From AP-15 sp963785565 (GTDB taxonomy: Bacteria > Pseudomonadota > Alphaproteobacteria > ATCC43930 > CGMCC-115725): a stretch of 64,000 nucleotides of DNA. Below the pieces are notes generated by a model. The model saw only the letters and a program-made list of their open reading frames with translations. It was not told where the DNA came from and searched no databases. The translations under genes and the position numbers were made by a program. The DNA lies in assembly GCA_963785565.1 (NCBI GenBank), contig CAWAVV010000007.1, forward strand, positions 1 through 64,000, written 5' to 3'. This document shows positions 62,904-64,000 of this stretch, piece by piece. Each line of letters starts with the position of its first letter. Position 1 is the stretch's first letter.

Positions 62904-63299
62904 CTATCGGATAGCAATCTGCCGAACCAACTCCGAGTAAGGGGCGAGGCGCGGATCAGCCGTGTAGAGGAACGCTGGCTCGGCGATCGCCTGTGCGATC
63001 AACATCCGATCGAACGGATCGCGGTGCAGGTGGGGCAATTCGGCGACAAGTGCCGCAACGCTCGAAGCGAGGACCAGTTCGGTCAGTCCGGCGTCGAGCG
63101 CTTCCCTGAGAACTCCTATGGGATCGACTACGAAATCGGCGCGCCGCAATCCCGCCTTGATCGCGATTTCCCAAATGCTGACAGCGCTGAACAGCACGTC
63201 GTTTTCGACCGAGCGGATTGCGGCAAGCGTGTTCTGATCGAGCCGGTCGGGTTCCGCCAACGCCCACAATAGAACATGGGTGTCGAGCAAGATCCTCAC
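62904..63299 (-). CDS. vapC: PIN-domain toxin VapC
   Basis: A 131-residue PIN-fold ribonuclease. Acidic active-site residues: Asp6 in RILLDTHVLLWALAEPDRL, Glu in FSAVSIWEIAIKAGLRR and Asp in HRDPFDRMLIAQAIAEP, with Asp in LYTADPRLAPY. It would cleave specific RNA when free of its antitoxin. The start overlaps the vapB stop by four bases. Stops 9 bases from the end of the ThDP gene. Confidence 0.92.
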   Translation of the reverse strand: MRILLDTHVLLWALAEPDRLDQNTLAAIRSVENDVLFSAVSIWEIAIKAGLRRADFVVDPIGVLREALDAGLTELVLASSVAALVAELPHLHRDPFDRMLIAQAIAEPAFLYTADPRLAPYSELVRQIAIR

Positions 63300-63535
63300 T
63301 CGCGGCCCTCGAACGCGTCGAGAATGTCGTCCGGCAGCGGCGCGTCGAAATCCTCGGGAATTTTTATTTTGCCGCGCAGTCCTCCAAGGCGGCGCGGCGG
63401 CCGCGAGTCGGTTAGAGCCACCAGCCGGGCGATCGGCTTGCCCGCTTTCGCGATGACGATTTCCTCGCCCTTAGCCGCATCGTCGACGAGCCGCGAGAGC
63501 TGAGTTTTTGCAGCGTGAATGTTGACGGTACGCAT
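63296..63535 (-). CDS. vapB: Phd/YefM-type antitoxin VapB
   Basis: A 79-residue antitoxin. The N-terminal Phd/YefM fold (VNIHAAKTQLSRLVDDAAKG, EEIVIAKAGKPIARLVAL) binds DNA and dimerises. The C-terminal half (IPEDFDAPLPDDILDAFEG) is acidic and would wrap round the toxin. Together with vapC it forms a typical type II module; the operator-like palindrome at 63553 lies 17 bases upstream. Confidence 0.92.
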   Translation of the reverse strand: MRTVNIHAAKTQLSRLVDDAAKGEEIVIAKAGKPIARLVALTDSRPPRRLGGLRGKIKIPEDFDAPLPDDILDAFEGRE

Positions 63536-63552
63536 CGGGCAGCTCCGACTAA

Positions 63553-63564
63553 ACTAAGCTTAGT
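63553..63564. promoter_or_regulatory. Palindrome upstream of vapBC, likely autoregulatory operator
   Basis: ACTAAGCTTAGT, a perfect 12-base palindrome, with further flanking partial symmetry (gacta ... tagtc). Positioned just before the vapB start, where toxin-antitoxin complexes commonly repress their own promoter. Confidence 0.5.
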
Positions 63565-63690
63565 CTAGAACCTGCCGTTGCTTGTGCATACCCGTTTTTT
63601 CGCCGCCGAACCAATTTGGATGATTAGGAACGTCGTAAACCCGGGCTCTGGCGGCAGGAAGGTTTAGCCGCGTCGCGCGACGATCATCAT

Positions 63691-64000
63691 TCATCGCCGA
63701 TAGCCGTACACTTCGCGCACCCCATCGGCGATGCGCTCGGGGCTTGGGATATAGAGTTTTTCGAGCGACGGCGCAAATGGCACCGGGGTGTGCGGCGCCG
63801 TCACCCGCTTGACCGGGGCCTTGAGCGCGGCAAACGCCTTCTCGACCGCCAGTGCCGCGATGTCGGCGGCCATATTGCAGCGCGGCGTCGCTTCGTCGAC
63901 GACGACCAGCCGGCCGGTGCGCTCGATGCTTTCGAGAATCGTGTCCTCGTCGAGCGGTGAGGTCGTGCGCGGGTCGATCAGCTCGCACTCGATCCCTTCC
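63691..64000 (-). CDS. 2-oxoacid/acetoin dehydrogenase E1 beta subunit, 3' end only
   Basis: Partial gene leaving the window at 64000. The 102 visible residues start EGIECELIDPRTTSPLDEDT, continue ILESIERTGRLVVVDEATPR, then PHTPVPFAPSLEKLYIPSPE and end ADGVREVYGYRR. This is the C-terminal transketolase domain of pyruvate, acetoin or branched-chain 2-oxoacid dehydrogenase E1-beta. The family cannot be separated further from this part. The lipoyl/hydrolase protein at 57785 may be its partner. Confidence 0.9.
   Translation of the reverse strand, partial: EGIECELIDPRTTSPLDEDTILESIERTGRLVVVDEATPRCNMAADIAALAVEKAFAALKAPVKRVTAPHTPVPFAPSLEKLYIPSPERIADGVREVYGYRR

Overview
The window is high-GC DNA from an alphaproteobacterium, most likely of the Rhodospirillales/Rhizobiales breadth. 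This rests on gene content: the kdsD-lptC-lptA-lptB-rpoN-hpf-ptsN order, the Hsp20 + DUF1150 pair, trmL next to cytochrome bc1 genes, an NDUFA9-type and a MidA/NDUFAF7-type complex I factor, and the Mth938/NDUFAF3 family. No rRNA operon is present; one tRNA-Leu(CAG) is.

Layout. 0-4.5 kb: a small phage-spike-like ORF, a luciferase-family flavin oxidoreductase, a frameshifted HpcH/HpaI aldolase and a medium-chain reductase. 4.5-10.4 kb: mutS (one frameshift), then a messy segment in which a two-gene unit (secreted protein with a C-terminal membrane anchor plus a translationally coupled small hydrophobic protein) occurs twice, with a diverged extra copy of the mutS 3' end between the copies. 10.4-13 kb: small secreted proteins and a GT2 glycosyltransferase. 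13-15.6 kb: a GDP-heptose cluster (hddC-gmhB fusion, gmhA, truncated hddA). 16-18.6 kb: a decayed Aas-like MFS/acyltransferase/acyl-ACP ligase. 18.6-21.4 kb: alkB, a PhnB-like protein, an LVIVD-type fragment, rph and rdgB. 21.4-27.3 kb: ugpB, ugpA and ugpE, split by a lower-GC two-gene insertion.

27.4-37 kb: a YgjP-like metallopeptidase, ampG with a REP-type repeat in its 5' end, a periplasmic cyclophilin, an NDUFA9-like protein, an alcohol dehydrogenase and an RND efflux pair (intact permease, adaptor with three frameshifts). 37-44.5 kb: tRNA-Leu, RNase D and the LPS-transport/sigma-54/PTS-Ntr block. 44.5-50 kb: small heat-shock and Tim44-like genes, hemF, trmL and petBC; the Rieske gene petA is not where it would be expected. 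50-57.8 kb: methionine salvage (mtnP, mtnA), lgt, midA, pgeF, a lipoprotein and prs. 57.8-64 kb: a lipoyl/hydrolase fusion, a haloacid dehalogenase, an NHL protein, a frameshifted ThDP enzyme, vapBC and the 3' end of a 2-oxoacid dehydrogenase E1-beta gene running off the window.

Two themes stand out. Many genes are broken by single-base frameshifts, including mutS and an efflux adaptor; this could be real decay or indel errors in the assembly, and the sequence alone cannot separate them. The best candidate for an undescribed system is the insertion at 23.5-25.5 kb: an exported protein with a caspase/CHAT-like His...Cys signature, coupled to a protein with a two-helix membrane hairpin, preceded by a perfect TGTGA-N6-TCACA palindrome.
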